NCBI GenBank assembly: GCA_017608575.1
Contig: JAFCFP010000047.1
Location: 1 to 7,864 of the forward strand
DNA length: 7,864 nt
Source: Candidatus Iainarchaeum sp.
GTDB taxonomy: Archaea > Iainarchaeota > Iainarchaeia > Iainarchaeales > DTGL01
Direction of reading: 5' to 3'
Position numbers and translations under genes: made by a program. The notes beneath the pieces are model-generated. The model made no database searches, was not told the origin of the DNA, and was given only the letters and a program-made list of their open reading frames with translations. Shown one piece after another: positions 1 to 5,178 of this stretch. The first letter of the stretch is position 1. Every line of letters starts with the position of its first letter.

Positions 1-62
1 TATATAAAGCATTACATCACTACGAAAAAACAGGTCAAAAACTAGAAGAATTAGAAATTTGA
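1..62 (+). CDS. 3' end of an unidentified protein (partial)
   Basis: The third forward frame is open from the window edge to a TGA at 60-62 and encodes about 19 residues ending HYEKTGQKLEELEI. The other two forward frames stop earlier (TAA at 5-7, TAG at 43-45). The charged, helix-like composition looks like a normal C-terminus of a soluble protein. Too little remains to name a family, and the call rests only on frame openness and composition, so it could be chance. Confidence 0.35.
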   Translation, partial: YKALHHYEKTGQKLEELEI

Positions 63-107
63 AGTTATAGTTTAAGTAGTTATAAGAATATTTGTTATTA
101 TTATGAT

Positions 108-160
108 TAATACTAATAAAAACAACAAGTAATGTTTATTCAAAAAAATAATACTAATAA
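108..160. repeat. 12-bp direct repeat in AT-rich spacer
   Basis: The 12-mer taatactaataa occurs exactly at 108-119 and again at 149-160, 41 bp apart. The spacer between the left-edge gene and the small lipoprotein (63-193) holds nothing else that I recognise apart from homopolymer runs. In DNA this AT-rich, low-complexity matches are expected, so biological meaning is doubtful. Confidence 0.45.
142..148 (-). terminator. Candidate T-run terminator for the lipoprotein genes
   Basis: On the minus strand a run of seven T residues lies about 46 nt past the stop codon of the small lipoprotein ORF. Archaeal RNA polymerase typically terminates at short T-runs with or without a hairpin. No other support is available. 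Confidence 0.3.
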
Positions 161-185
161 CTATTTTTTAGGCTATTGCTTAGGA

Positions 186-210
186 AACAGTTTCTATTCT
201 AAAAACTGTT
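186..210. repeat. Perfect 8-bp hairpin over the end of the small lipoprotein ORF
   Basis: The arms aacagttt (186-193) and aaactgtt (203-210) are exact inverted copies around a 9-nt loop. The loop contains the TAG stop of the 25-residue minus-strand lipoprotein, so the hairpin straddles the end of that frame. It could protect the mRNA 3' end or contribute to termination with the downstream T-run. Confidence 0.5.
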
Positions 211-271
211 CAAGACAGCCACTGAAAAAGGTTAGCGTAATCAGCAAACAAAGCAGCAAATGCAATTTCAT
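194..271 (-). CDS. Very small lipoprotein-like peptide (25 aa)
   Basis: This 25-codon frame encodes MKLHLLLCLLITLTFFSGC followed by LEQFLE. It has a Lys in the n-region, a hydrophobic core (residues 4-16) and a lipobox FSG-C with Cys19, so it reads as a nearly complete lipoprotein signal peptide with a mature part of only seven residues. The ATG at 271 lies about 27 nt from the centre of a TATA-like box at 295-302, which fits a leaderless transcript. It sits 39 nt downstream of the larger lipoprotein gene on the same strand. Either it is an entericidin-like micro-lipoprotein of unknown role, or it is the remnant of a truncated lipoprotein gene. It is too short for standard gene callers. The signal-peptide pattern is seen directly; expression is inferred. 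Confidence 0.5.
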   Translation of the reverse strand: MKLHLLLCLLITLTFFSGCLEQFLE

Positions 272-294
272 AGCTTTAATTTAATAAAAACGAG

Positions 295-302
295 TATTTA
301 AT
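295..302 (-). promoter_or_regulatory. TATA-like box for the small lipoprotein
   Basis: On the minus strand this reads ATTAAATA. Its centre is about 27 nt upstream of the ATG at 271, the spacing expected between an archaeal TATA box and the transcription start of a leaderless mRNA. It lies in the 39-bp gap after the upstream lipoprotein gene. AT-rich sequence makes chance matches common. Confidence 0.4.
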
Positions 303-310
303 AGTTTTCT

Positions 311-1966
311 TTAGGTTGTTCTCTCTGAAAGCGCGATAATTGCAGCGGATTGTTCTGAATCACCTTCTTTTTCTGCGTTTTGCACTATTAGAATTCCTGA
401 TGCTAATGCAGGAGAAACAGCTTTAAAATCACTTTTCCAAATGGTTTCTCCTGAATCCTCTTTAAGGCAATAAAATTGCCCTGCGTTAGACCCAAAGCAA
501 ACTTTTTCATCTGCTACTACTGCCGAAGAATCTGTTCCAGTGCCCTCAAGCTCTTTTTGCCAGATTATGCTGCCGTCCTCTTGGCTTAAGGCAAAGAATT
601 TTCCTTCCCAGGTTCCAACAAAAACCTTTCCATAACCCAATGCAGCAGAAGCCGAAACTCCAGGCATCATTCCGCTTGAAGCAATCTTTTTCTTCCAAAC
701 AAGTTTGCCGTCTTTTGAGTCCACTGCATAAAAGTAACCGTTTTCCGAGCCAAAGTAAACCACGCCATTCAGAACAGCAGGGGCTGCATGAACTAAGTTA
801 AGTTTGTTTGGAACCACATCAATTTCGAATCTCCATTCAATTTCTCCATTCTCTGGATTAATGGCGTAAAGATAACTCGGGTTATGCCTTGCACCATCAT
901 TTTCAGTTCCAATGAACAAAAGGTTTTCGTCAAAAGCTGGAGAAGAATGGATTGCTTCTGCTCCACTCAATCGCTTTTTCCAAACCAATTCTCCAGATTC
1001 TGCTGAAACCGCATACACTTTTCCAGAGTCATCTCCAACAAAAACTTTTTTGCCAACACAAAGCGGAAGAGAATGTGAAATCCCTTTTTCTGTTTTAAAC
1101 TCCCACAAAAAATTTCCTGTTTCTTTGTTTAAAGCATAGAGCAAGCCTTCTTCAATCTTGATTCTGCTTGCTCCATCTTCACCTTCTTCTGAGTCAAAGG
1201 GTTCTTTGTTTGAAGTTACAAAAACATTTTCTTTCCCAACACAAAGCCCTCTTGGGTAGAAGCCAGCGTGGCTTTCTGAATAAACCCATTTTTCTTTTCC
1301 GCTTTCAAGGTCAACAGCAAAAACCTTTTCGCTTGCAAAAAAAACTGTTTTCTCAGAAACCACTGGCCAAACGTCATCAAAATTTAGTATTCCTAAGCGC
1401 CAAATTTCTTTTGCTTCTGACGGAATGCTTGACTCAGAAAACCCAGTGCGTGCATCGTTTCCTTGAAACGTTGGCCAACTAGTTTCAAATTCCGCAGGCA
1501 ACAATTTTTGTTGTTGGTTTTCCTCTTTTGCATCCTCTTCAGTTCTAATATAATAATTTTTGTTTTCATCTGTTCCAGTGTTTTCGTCAGCAAAGCAATC
1601 CTGTGGACAATTGTGGGGACTTTCAATCATGTTGTCACATAAACCATTTCCGCATTCTGAAGTGCAGTAACCAACAATGCTTGTTTCTTCCGGGCTTTTT
1701 GCAGGAATCAAAGAAAGCCCTTCACAGCATTCCAATTTTTCGCCAGAATGAACTTCAGCACTTTGACCAATGCACTCGTTTTGAGATTCGCATTCAAAAA
1801 CACAGTTACAATCAGGATACTCTCCGCTTATTTCCCAATGCCCAATACAGGCTGTATGCGATTCATTCATGCAATATTCTTCACAACTAGTTTCCGAAAG
1901 AGGTGGTCGCACGCAAGCCGCCAAAGCCATTATCAATAAAACACACAAAAGCTTTGCATTCATCAT
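311..1966 (-). CDS. Lipoprotein with Cys-rich N-terminus and PQQ/BamB-like beta-propeller
   Basis: This is an exported, membrane-anchored beta-propeller protein of 551 residues from the ATG at 1966. An in-frame ATG at 1978 would add four residues. I prefer 1966 (or 1963) because the TATA-like box at 1986-1993 is centred about 24-27 nt upstream. The signal peptide ends in lipobox LAA-C (Cys18). Residues 18-124 hold 15 cysteines, suggesting disulfides outside the cell, and end with a CGNGLCDN...NCPQDC motif common in secreted proteins. An acidic/Gln-rich linker (about 125-160) leads to eight repeats of the type VFVGxxxGxVYAVxxESGxxxW (roughly residues 205-547), the PQQ-like propeller signature. 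Such propellers serve as scaffolds (BamB) or, with extra domains, as dehydrogenases; no catalytic domain is visible here. Ligand and partners are unknown. The small lipoprotein follows it. The fold call is strong; the function is not known. Confidence 0.92.
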   Translation of the reverse strand: MMNAKLLCVLLIMALAACVRPPLSETSCEEYCMNESHTACIGHWEISGEYPDCNCVFECESQNECIGQSAEVHSGEKLECCEGLSLIPAKSPEETSIVGYCTSECGNGLCDNMIESPHNCPQDCFADENTGTDENKNYYIRTEEDAKEENQQQKLLPAEFETSWPTFQGNDARTGFSESSIPSEAKEIWRLGILNFDDVWPVVSEKTVFFASEKVFAVDLESGKEKWVYSESHAGFYPRGLCVGKENVFVTSNKEPFDSEEGEDGASRIKIEEGLLYALNKETGNFLWEFKTEKGISHSLPLCVGKKVFVGDDSGKVYAVSAESGELVWKKRLSGAEAIHSSPAFDENLLFIGTENDGARHNPSYLYAINPENGEIEWRFEIDVVPNKLNLVHAAPAVLNGVVYFGSENGYFYAVDSKDGKLVWKKKIASSGMMPGVSASAALGYGKVFVGTWEGKFFALSQEDGSIIWQKELEGTGTDSSAVVADEKVCFGSNAGQFYCLKEDSGETIWKSDFKAVSPALASGILIVQNAEKEGDSEQSAAIIALSERTT

Positions 1967-1985
1967 AAAAACAAGCATTAAAACT

Positions 1986-1993
1986 ATTTAATA
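1986..1993 (-). promoter_or_regulatory. TATA-like box for the propeller lipoprotein
   Basis: The minus strand reads ATTAAAT-rich sequence (TATTAAAT) centred about 24-27 nt upstream of the tandem ATGs at 1966 and 1963. No purine-rich ribosome site precedes them, so a leaderless transcript is likely. This spacing argues against the ATG at 1978, which lies only about 12 nt from the box. Confidence 0.45.
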
Positions 1994-2814
1994 ATATTTT
2001 TGCATCTATGTTTAAGAGCTTATGACAAATTCAGTTGGTGTGGGTAAGCCAGAGAGAGATTGCCTGGTTTAGGAGTTGTAGTAGTCGTTCTTTTTTGTTG
2101 GTTTTGTGTGGGTACCATATGAAGCCTTGTTTTGTGCTGGGGACATGCCAAGGGCTGAGTGGTTTTTGATGGAGTTGTGGTAGTGTTGGTATCTTTTCAA
2201 GTGTTTGATTGCTTTGCTTGTTTGTTTGAATCCTCTTCTTGGTCTGGTGAACCTGCGCATAGTGCTTTGCACTCCTTCAATGAAGTTGTTTTTGTGTTTG
2301 TTGTTTCCTTGTGCTACTGTATGTTTTATGGCTCTGCCGTATGTTTGTCTGATGGGTTGGATGTAAGAGAACGCTCCGTCAGTGACAGTTTCATTGTGTG
2401 GCTTGGGAGAGTGTTGCAGTAACTCTTTTGCGGATTTGGCATTTCTATATTTAGAGGGGCATATGGTGAGCCATTTGCTGTCTTTTGCACAGGAATCCTA
2501 AATATATAGGAATCTGTTCAAAAGTTTGAGAAATAGTTCATCACAGTGCAGTATCTTGCATGCCATAGGCTTGAAACGCGAGCATATGCTATCCAACAGC
2601 TTCCCAAATTTTTCCAGCCAGCGTTCTACAGTGCGATAGCTTATGCCAAGAAAGTCTGCTATATCTGTTTCTGTGAGACCTTCAAGATGTAGCAGTATAG
2701 CACTAGCTACAGTGTCCTCATCATAAAGCATGTTAGTTGTGAGACTCTTCTCCACAAACACTGTGTTACATCTGCAGCATTTATAGCGTTGAATCCTACT
2801 CTCTTCTTTAACTC

Positions 2815-2965
2815 CCTAAACCCCCACCTAATAAAGGCGTTTGTGCCTTATATTTAGGGCAAACCAATATTTATCACCTTGATATTCTGAGGTTTGCCCC
2901 ATTTATAAACCAACCGAATCTGTCAGGAGAGCCTATATTTATGCGCTTGTTTCCAATGCGCTCGT
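2815..2965. other. About 150-bp DNA splitting the transposase zinc ribbon
   Basis: On the minus strand, the conserved path from KDGRYER to EESRIQRYKC in the zinc ribbon normally spans only a few residues. Here it is broken by about 150 bp with stops in frame. The segment contains a perfect 9-bp inverted repeat (2857-2899) and two near-identical copies of gcc(t)tatattta, at about 2843-2853 and 2930-2940. It could be a small non-autonomous insertion or the result of rearrangement. No coding potential is seen. Confidence 0.4.
2857..2899. repeat. 9-bp perfect inverted repeat (hairpin)
   Basis: gggcaaacc at 2857-2865 and ggtttgccc at 2891-2899 are exact inverted copies with a 25-nt spacer. Flanking bases (ttata on the left, tataa on the right) extend the symmetry imperfectly. 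The hairpin lies inside the DNA that splits the transposase N-terminus. It may be the core of a small MITE-like insertion or a structured RNA. Confidence 0.55.
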
Positions 2966-3041
2966 ATCTTCCATCCTTTATCACTCAACGGCTGCTGCAG
3001 CACGGGCAGTCTGGAAAGCCGCAATTATTTAAATCAGTTTT

Positions 3042-3084
3042 GCCAATCAAACAAATCACTTAAGTCACTTTGTTTTGTTTTGGC
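3042..3084. repeat. Imperfect inverted repeat around acttaagt
   Basis: The left arm gccaatcaaacaaa (3042-3055) and right arm tttgttttgttttggc (3069-3084) are inverted copies with a small indel. They flank the perfect palindrome acttaagt (3058-3065). The repeat lies just upstream of the transposase zinc ribbon and just downstream of the candidate C/D sRNA, so it could be an IS end, a terminator or a recombination site. Confidence 0.45.
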
Positions 3085-3092
3085 GGTGGACC

Positions 3093-3147
3093 TCAGCGTT
3101 GAGTTAAATCACCACACATCAAGCGGGGTTAACCTCATCATTGCCGT
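3093..3147 (-). ncRNA. Candidate C/D box sRNA (2'-O-methylation guide)
   Basis: The minus strand shows the full order of an archaeal double-guide C/D sRNA. C box ATGATGA (3141-3135) is followed by a 12-nt guide GGTTAACCCCGC, D' TTGA (3122-3119), a 3-nt spacer, C' GTGGTGA (3115-3109), a 12-nt guide TTTAACTCAACG, and D box CTGA (3096-3093). C and D match consensus exactly; C' and D' each differ at one base. Both guides have the canonical 12-nt length. A TATA-like box centred near 3174 would start transcription about 6 nt before the C box. By the N+5 rule the guides would methylate G5 in GCGGGGUUAACC and G5 in CGUUGAGUUAAA; I could not assign these targets from memory. Such RNAs bind L7Ae, Nop5 and fibrillarin. 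The motif fit is seen; the function is inferred. Confidence 0.6.
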
Positions 3148-3158
3148 TATGAATGGGT

Positions 3159-3199
3159 GTTAATTACATAATAAAAAATAATACCAGGGGGTTAATTAC
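3159..3199. repeat. Repeated gttaattac boxes upstream of abiEi
   Basis: gttaattac occurs at 3159-3167 and 3191-3199, 32 bp apart (about three helical turns), each preceded by a G-run. The second copy is also bracketed by ccag and ctgg (3184-3202). AbiEi antitoxins are known to repress their own operon by binding repeats near the promoter, so these boxes are candidate operators. They lie 125-165 bp before the abiEi start, which is rather far. Confidence 0.3.
3172..3179 (-). promoter_or_regulatory. TATA-like box for the candidate C/D sRNA
   Basis: The minus strand reads ATTTTTTA. Its centre is about 27 nt from position 3147-3148, placing the RNA 5' end about six nucleotides before the C box, as in known archaeal C/D sRNAs. 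A/T runs are frequent here, so support is modest. Confidence 0.35.
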
Positions 3200-3266
3200 T
3201 GGAAAGAATTGAAGAGCACAACTAAAATAAAAGCAGTAAGCGCATTCTGAATTGAAGTTAGAAAAG

Positions 3267-3274
3267 CTTAAAAA
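3267..3274 (+). promoter_or_regulatory. Candidate abiE operon promoter and ribosome site
   Basis: A TATA-like cttaaaaa at 3267-3274 would give a transcript starting near 3297. The resulting 27-nt leader contains a GAGGT ribosome site at 3310-3314, nine nt before the ATG at 3324. An alternative box, ttaatatt at 3286-3293, would give a leader too short to hold that site. Confidence 0.35.
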
Positions 3275-3323
3275 GATTGCTACATTAATATTACTAATTT
3301 GGTAAGTTTGAGGTAGCATTAAA

Positions 3324-3821
3324 ATGACTAAAAAAATTGGCATTAAGGGTTTGTCTGATAAGGAGATTAAAGTAGTGTCTTTTTTGGAGTTGGAGGAAAA
3401 GCGGTTTTTTTCCAAAGCCGACATTAAGCGTTTTTTTAAGTCGCAAAGTGACTTGTATAAATATATTCATTCGCTTAAGCGAAAGGGCCGAATAGTTAGA
3501 ATAAACAAGGATAAGTACTATCTTGTTCCAATTCAGGCTCAGAAGGGCTGGGCTGAACATCCTTTTATTGTGGCTGATGAAATGTTTAATGGAAAAAATT
3601 ACTATGTTGGAGGCAAAGCGGCTGTGCATTATTGGGGTTTTATTGATCAGCTTCCAGTGGTAATTGATGTTTTTTCCACTACAAGACAAGGGACCAAAAC
3701 AGTTCTTGGAACAAAGTTTAGGTTTAAGAGAGTAAGAAAGCTAGGAAAGTTTGTAAAGCGAATGATTGCAGGGCATAGTTTTTTGATTGCAAGTAAAGAG
3801 GAGAGCAAAAAATGGATTTGA
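3324..3821 (+). CDS. abiEi: AbiEi-like antitoxin, type IV toxin-antitoxin system
   Basis: This is the antitoxin and likely autorepressor of an AbiE system, in which antitoxin and toxin do not bind each other directly. Residues 29-68 (FSKADIKRFF...DLYKYIHSLKRKGRIVRI...YYLVP) form a winged helix-turn-helix. Residues 94-135 (YVGGKAAVHYWGFIDQLP..IDVFSTTRQG) match the AbiEi family core, where Y-GG-A-L/V-G-P is typical. The ATG at 3324 follows a GAGGT site by 9 nt. The reading frame overlaps abiEii by 10 nt and the two are co-oriented, as in known abiE operons. At 165 residues it is shorter than many AbiEi proteins. It ends just after FLIASKEE, where relatives usually continue with an IAxxEKxLxD-type segment, so its C-terminal antitoxin part may be reduced. 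Confidence 0.85.
   Translation: MTKKIGIKGLSDKEIKVVSFLELEEKRFFSKADIKRFFKSQSDLYKYIHSLKRKGRIVRINKDKYYLVPIQAQKGWAEHPFIVADEMFNGKNYYVGGKAAVHYWGFIDQLPVVIDVFSTTRQGTKTVLGTKFRFKRVRKLGKFVKRMIAGHSFLIASKEESKKWI
3798..3803 (+). promoter_or_regulatory. Ribosome binding site of abiEii
   Basis: GAGGAG lies eight nt before the ATG at 3812, inside the end of abiEi. It supports that start and suggests translational coupling between antitoxin and toxin. Confidence 0.6.
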
Positions 3822-4606
3822 TTAGCAAGGCAAAGCTACAAAATATTGCTGCTGAAAAAGGTTTTAACTTGATTTACTTGGAGAAAGACTATTTTTTGAC
3901 AGCCTTGCTTTACCTGATGAAAGACATTGATGGCTTGTATTTCAAGGGCGGAACAGCATTAAACAAAATTGTTTTCAACCACACAAGGCTAAGTGAGGAC
4001 TTGGATTTTACTTGCATCGCAAAAATAGGTAAAATGAAAAAAGAAATTGAAGAAATAGTTAAAAGCAATTCAAACCTTTTTACAAGAATTGGTGTTGACA
4101 AAGAAGTTGACAGGTTTACAAGAATACAGGTTTATTACAAAGGCTATTTTGGAAAAAACGAATATGTTAACATTGACTTGAATTCTCGGGCAAAAATTCA
4201 TTTGAAACCAGAGAAAAAGCAAGTAAAGCACTTTTACAGGGAAGTTCCTGGCTTTGAAGTTACGCTGTTGAACCAAAAAGAATTGATTGCTGAAAAAATT
4301 CGCTCTCTTTTCCAGAGAAACCAGCCAAGAGACTACTTTGACGCATTCCAAATAATAAAATCCAAACAAAGAATTGACGAAAAACTTGTTAAAGCAAAAC
4401 TAAAAGAAGTGGGACTAAAATATGATATCAATAAAATATTCAAAAACGCCAAAAGGATTTATTCCAAGTGGGAAGAAGAAATAACCAGTCTCACAAACAA
4501 ACCAATAACATACGAAACAGCCATAACAACAATAGCCAAACACTTCAAATACAAGGAAAAGAAAAAAGAAGTAAAAAAACTCAGCAAAAAAAGAATAGCT
4601 TTTTAA
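3812..4606 (+). CDS. abiEii: AbiEii-like nucleotidyltransferase toxin
   Basis: This 264-residue protein belongs to the AbiEii group of DNA polymerase beta-like nucleotidyltransferases. These toxins transfer nucleotides to RNA targets such as tRNA acceptor ends and stop growth. All four expected motifs are visible: KGGTALNK (45-52); RLSEDLDF (59-66) with metal-binding Asp63 and Asp65; VNIDLN with a possible third Asp at 122; and KELIAEKIRSLFQR (156-169) followed by PRDYFDAF (172-179). The catalytic residues are therefore intact and the toxin is probably active. A GAGGAG site precedes the ATG and the start overlaps abiEi by 10 nt. The C-terminus is very Lys-rich (about 246-261), consistent with RNA binding. 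The stop lies 4 bp from the stop of the convergent EVE gene. The exact RNA substrate is unknown. Confidence 0.92.
   Translation: MDLISKAKLQNIAAEKGFNLIYLEKDYFLTALLYLMKDIDGLYFKGGTALNKIVFNHTRLSEDLDFTCIAKIGKMKKEIEEIVKSNSNLFTRIGVDKEVDRFTRIQVYYKGYFGKNEYVNIDLNSRAKIHLKPEKKQVKHFYREVPGFEVTLLNQKELIAEKIRSLFQRNQPRDYFDAFQIIKSKQRIDEKLVKAKLKEVGLKYDINKIFKNAKRIYSKWEEEITSLTNKPITYETAITTIAKHFKYKEKKKEVKKLSKKRIAF
4586..4604. terminator. Shared bidirectional hairpin terminator
   Basis: aaaaag (4588-4593) pairs with cttttt (4599-4604) around a 5-nt loop. This leaves T-runs on both strands: T5 on plus, and T7 on minus. It sits at the convergent junction of abiEii and the EVE gene and overlaps the last codons of abiEii, so it could stop transcription from both sides. 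Confidence 0.45.
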
Positions 4607-4610
4607 CTAA

Positions 4611-5009
4611 TTATTGCAAACTGATTTCTTTCTCTCCTTCACTAATAGCCTGCTTTACCTGCTCAAATTCTTCTTCACTCAACTCTACAATGTTTGAGCT
4701 TTTTCCTTCCATTTTTGCCAAACCAATCTTGCTTTGCAGTGATTTAGCAATAATTCCTTTTGGAACAGGATTATTTGGAATTTCCAAAGGTTTAATCTTT
4801 ACTTGAAATGGATATTTTTTCTCCCAACCATTAAACTCGTTCTCAACCAATGCAATAGCTTCAAAGACACCAAAAACCAAGCCCTGGCCAAAATAAACAA
4901 TTCCATCACCAACCTTAACCTTTTCCTGTTCAGCTGGAGACATAAAACCGCAATACTCTTGAGTTCTGCGAAAAGACTCCCAGGAATGATTGACAAGCCA
5001 GTATTTCAT
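4611..5009 (-). CDS. EVE domain (PUA-like) protein
   Basis: This is a 132-residue single-domain EVE protein. The start MKYWLVNHSW, the core VKVGDGIVYFGQGLVFGVFEAI (32-52) and the end LQSKIG...IVELSEEEFEQVKQAI (91-122) match the EVE/PUA-like fold, whose members bind modified bases or modified RNA and often sit beside restriction genes. I chose the ATG at 5009. The frame extends to 5090, but that part (27 residues, with a hydrophobic LTILLFFII stretch) precedes the conserved YWLV beta-strand and lacks family features. It is divergent from hsdM and convergent with abiEii. Inference: it may recognise a modified base in phage or host DNA, perhaps marks made by HsdM, or regulate RNA. It has no nuclease domain of its own. 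Confidence 0.8.
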   Translation of the reverse strand: MKYWLVNHSWESFRRTQEYCGFMSPAEQEKVKVGDGIVYFGQGLVFGVFEAIALVENEFNGWEKKYPFQVKIKPLEIPNNPVPKGIIAKSLQSKIGLAKMEGKSSNIVELSEEEFEQVKQAISEGEKEISLQ

Positions 5010-5110
5010 AGTGCTAATAATAAAAAATAGCAAAATTGTTAAGGATTTCTCGCCATATCCTACAAAAGAGCTGTTAAAACCAACACCCATGATTAAATTC
5101 TTTATTTTTT

Positions 5111-5134
5111 GCCTTATTTGATAACCTATAAGGC
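5111..5134. promoter_or_regulatory. 7-bp inverted repeat upstream of hsdM, possible operator
   Basis: gccttat (5111-5117) and ataaggc (5128-5134) are perfect inverted copies with a 10-nt spacer, so the half-site centres are 17 bp apart. The repeat ends 12 bp before the TATA-like box of hsdM. Its position in the divergent EVE-hsdM region fits an operator for a dimeric regulator. The winged-helix segment at the HsdM N-terminus is one possible binder (speculative). Confidence 0.35.
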
Positions 5135-5146
5135 TTCGAACTTATC

Positions 5147-5155
5147 TATTTTTAA
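5147..5155 (+). promoter_or_regulatory. TATA-like box of hsdM
   Basis: tatttttaa is centred at 5151, 28 nt before the ATG at 5179. The interval contains no purine-rich ribosome site. This is the leaderless arrangement also seen for the two lipoprotein genes. Confidence 0.5.
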
Positions 5156-5178
5156 GTTTTTTCTTCTAGAATATTACT

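Larger units (their letters stand above)
2069..3008 (-). pseudogene. Decayed IS6/IS240-like DDE transposase
   Basis: From 2815 to 2069 one minus-strand frame is continuous except for a single TAG at 2498-2500. It encodes, in order, the second half of a zinc ribbon (QRYKCCRCNTVF), a helix-turn-helix (LTETDIADFLGISYRTVERWL), catalytic Asp1 in HCDELFLKL (codon 2540-2542), Asp2 in VTDGAFSY (2378-2380) and Glu in NNFIEGVQSTMRRF (2276-2278). Asp2 and Glu are 34 residues apart, as in IS6-type DDE transposases. The TAG falls in FLYI-stop-DS, where relatives have a conserved Trp-Asp, so it is probably a TGG-to-TAG change. Farther upstream, 3008-2960 encodes the first zinc-ribbon half (CPCCSSR, then TGA, then VIKDGRYER) in another frame. 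The two halves are separated by about 150 bp. With two stops and a split N-terminus, this gene is inactive. Exact IS family placement is tentative. Confidence 0.85.
2069..3084 (-). mobile_element. Insertion sequence remnant (IS6-like), borders uncertain
   Basis: The element is recognised by its decayed transposase. I could not find matching terminal inverted repeats or a target-site duplication, so the outer limits are only estimates. The left limit is the transposase stop. The right limit is the outer arm of an imperfect inverted repeat next to the N-terminal zinc ribbon. The element separates the lipoprotein pair from the defence genes, which suggests past transposition at the edge of the island. 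Confidence 0.55.

Noticed and set aside
2159..2422. Plus-strand 87-codon frame over the transposase
   Set aside because: It lies opposite the catalytic core of the transposase and has a low-complexity Val/Phe/Cys composition typical of an antisense shadow.
2498..2500. TAG read as pyrrolysine or recoded
   Set aside because: The site aligns with a conserved Trp, there is no PYLIS-like context that I can see, and the gene is damaged elsewhere too.
2489..2511. gattcc repeated on either side of the transposase TAG (minus strand), resembling an excision footprint
   Set aside because: The frame is identical on both sides and the segment fits the protein family alignment without extra residues, so a point change explains the stop better than an insertion or excision scar.
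2498..2761. Stand-alone small helix-turn-helix regulator
   Set aside because: The frame continues in register into the rest of a DDE transposase and begins within its zinc ribbon, so it is a pseudogene fragment.
3097..3134. Assigning specific rRNA positions to the two sRNA guides
   Set aside because: I could not recall matching conserved rRNA sequence with confidence, and a search against the host rRNA is needed.
3294..3689. 131-codon minus-strand frame opposite abiEi
   Set aside because: It is antisense to a well-supported AbiEi gene, has no recognisable domain and an unusual composition; it is a shadow frame.
5010..5090. N-terminal extension of the EVE protein with a membrane-like stretch
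   Set aside because: The EVE fold begins at MKYWLV, and the extension has no family match. The hydrophobic LTILLFFII stretch comes from AT-rich upstream DNA.
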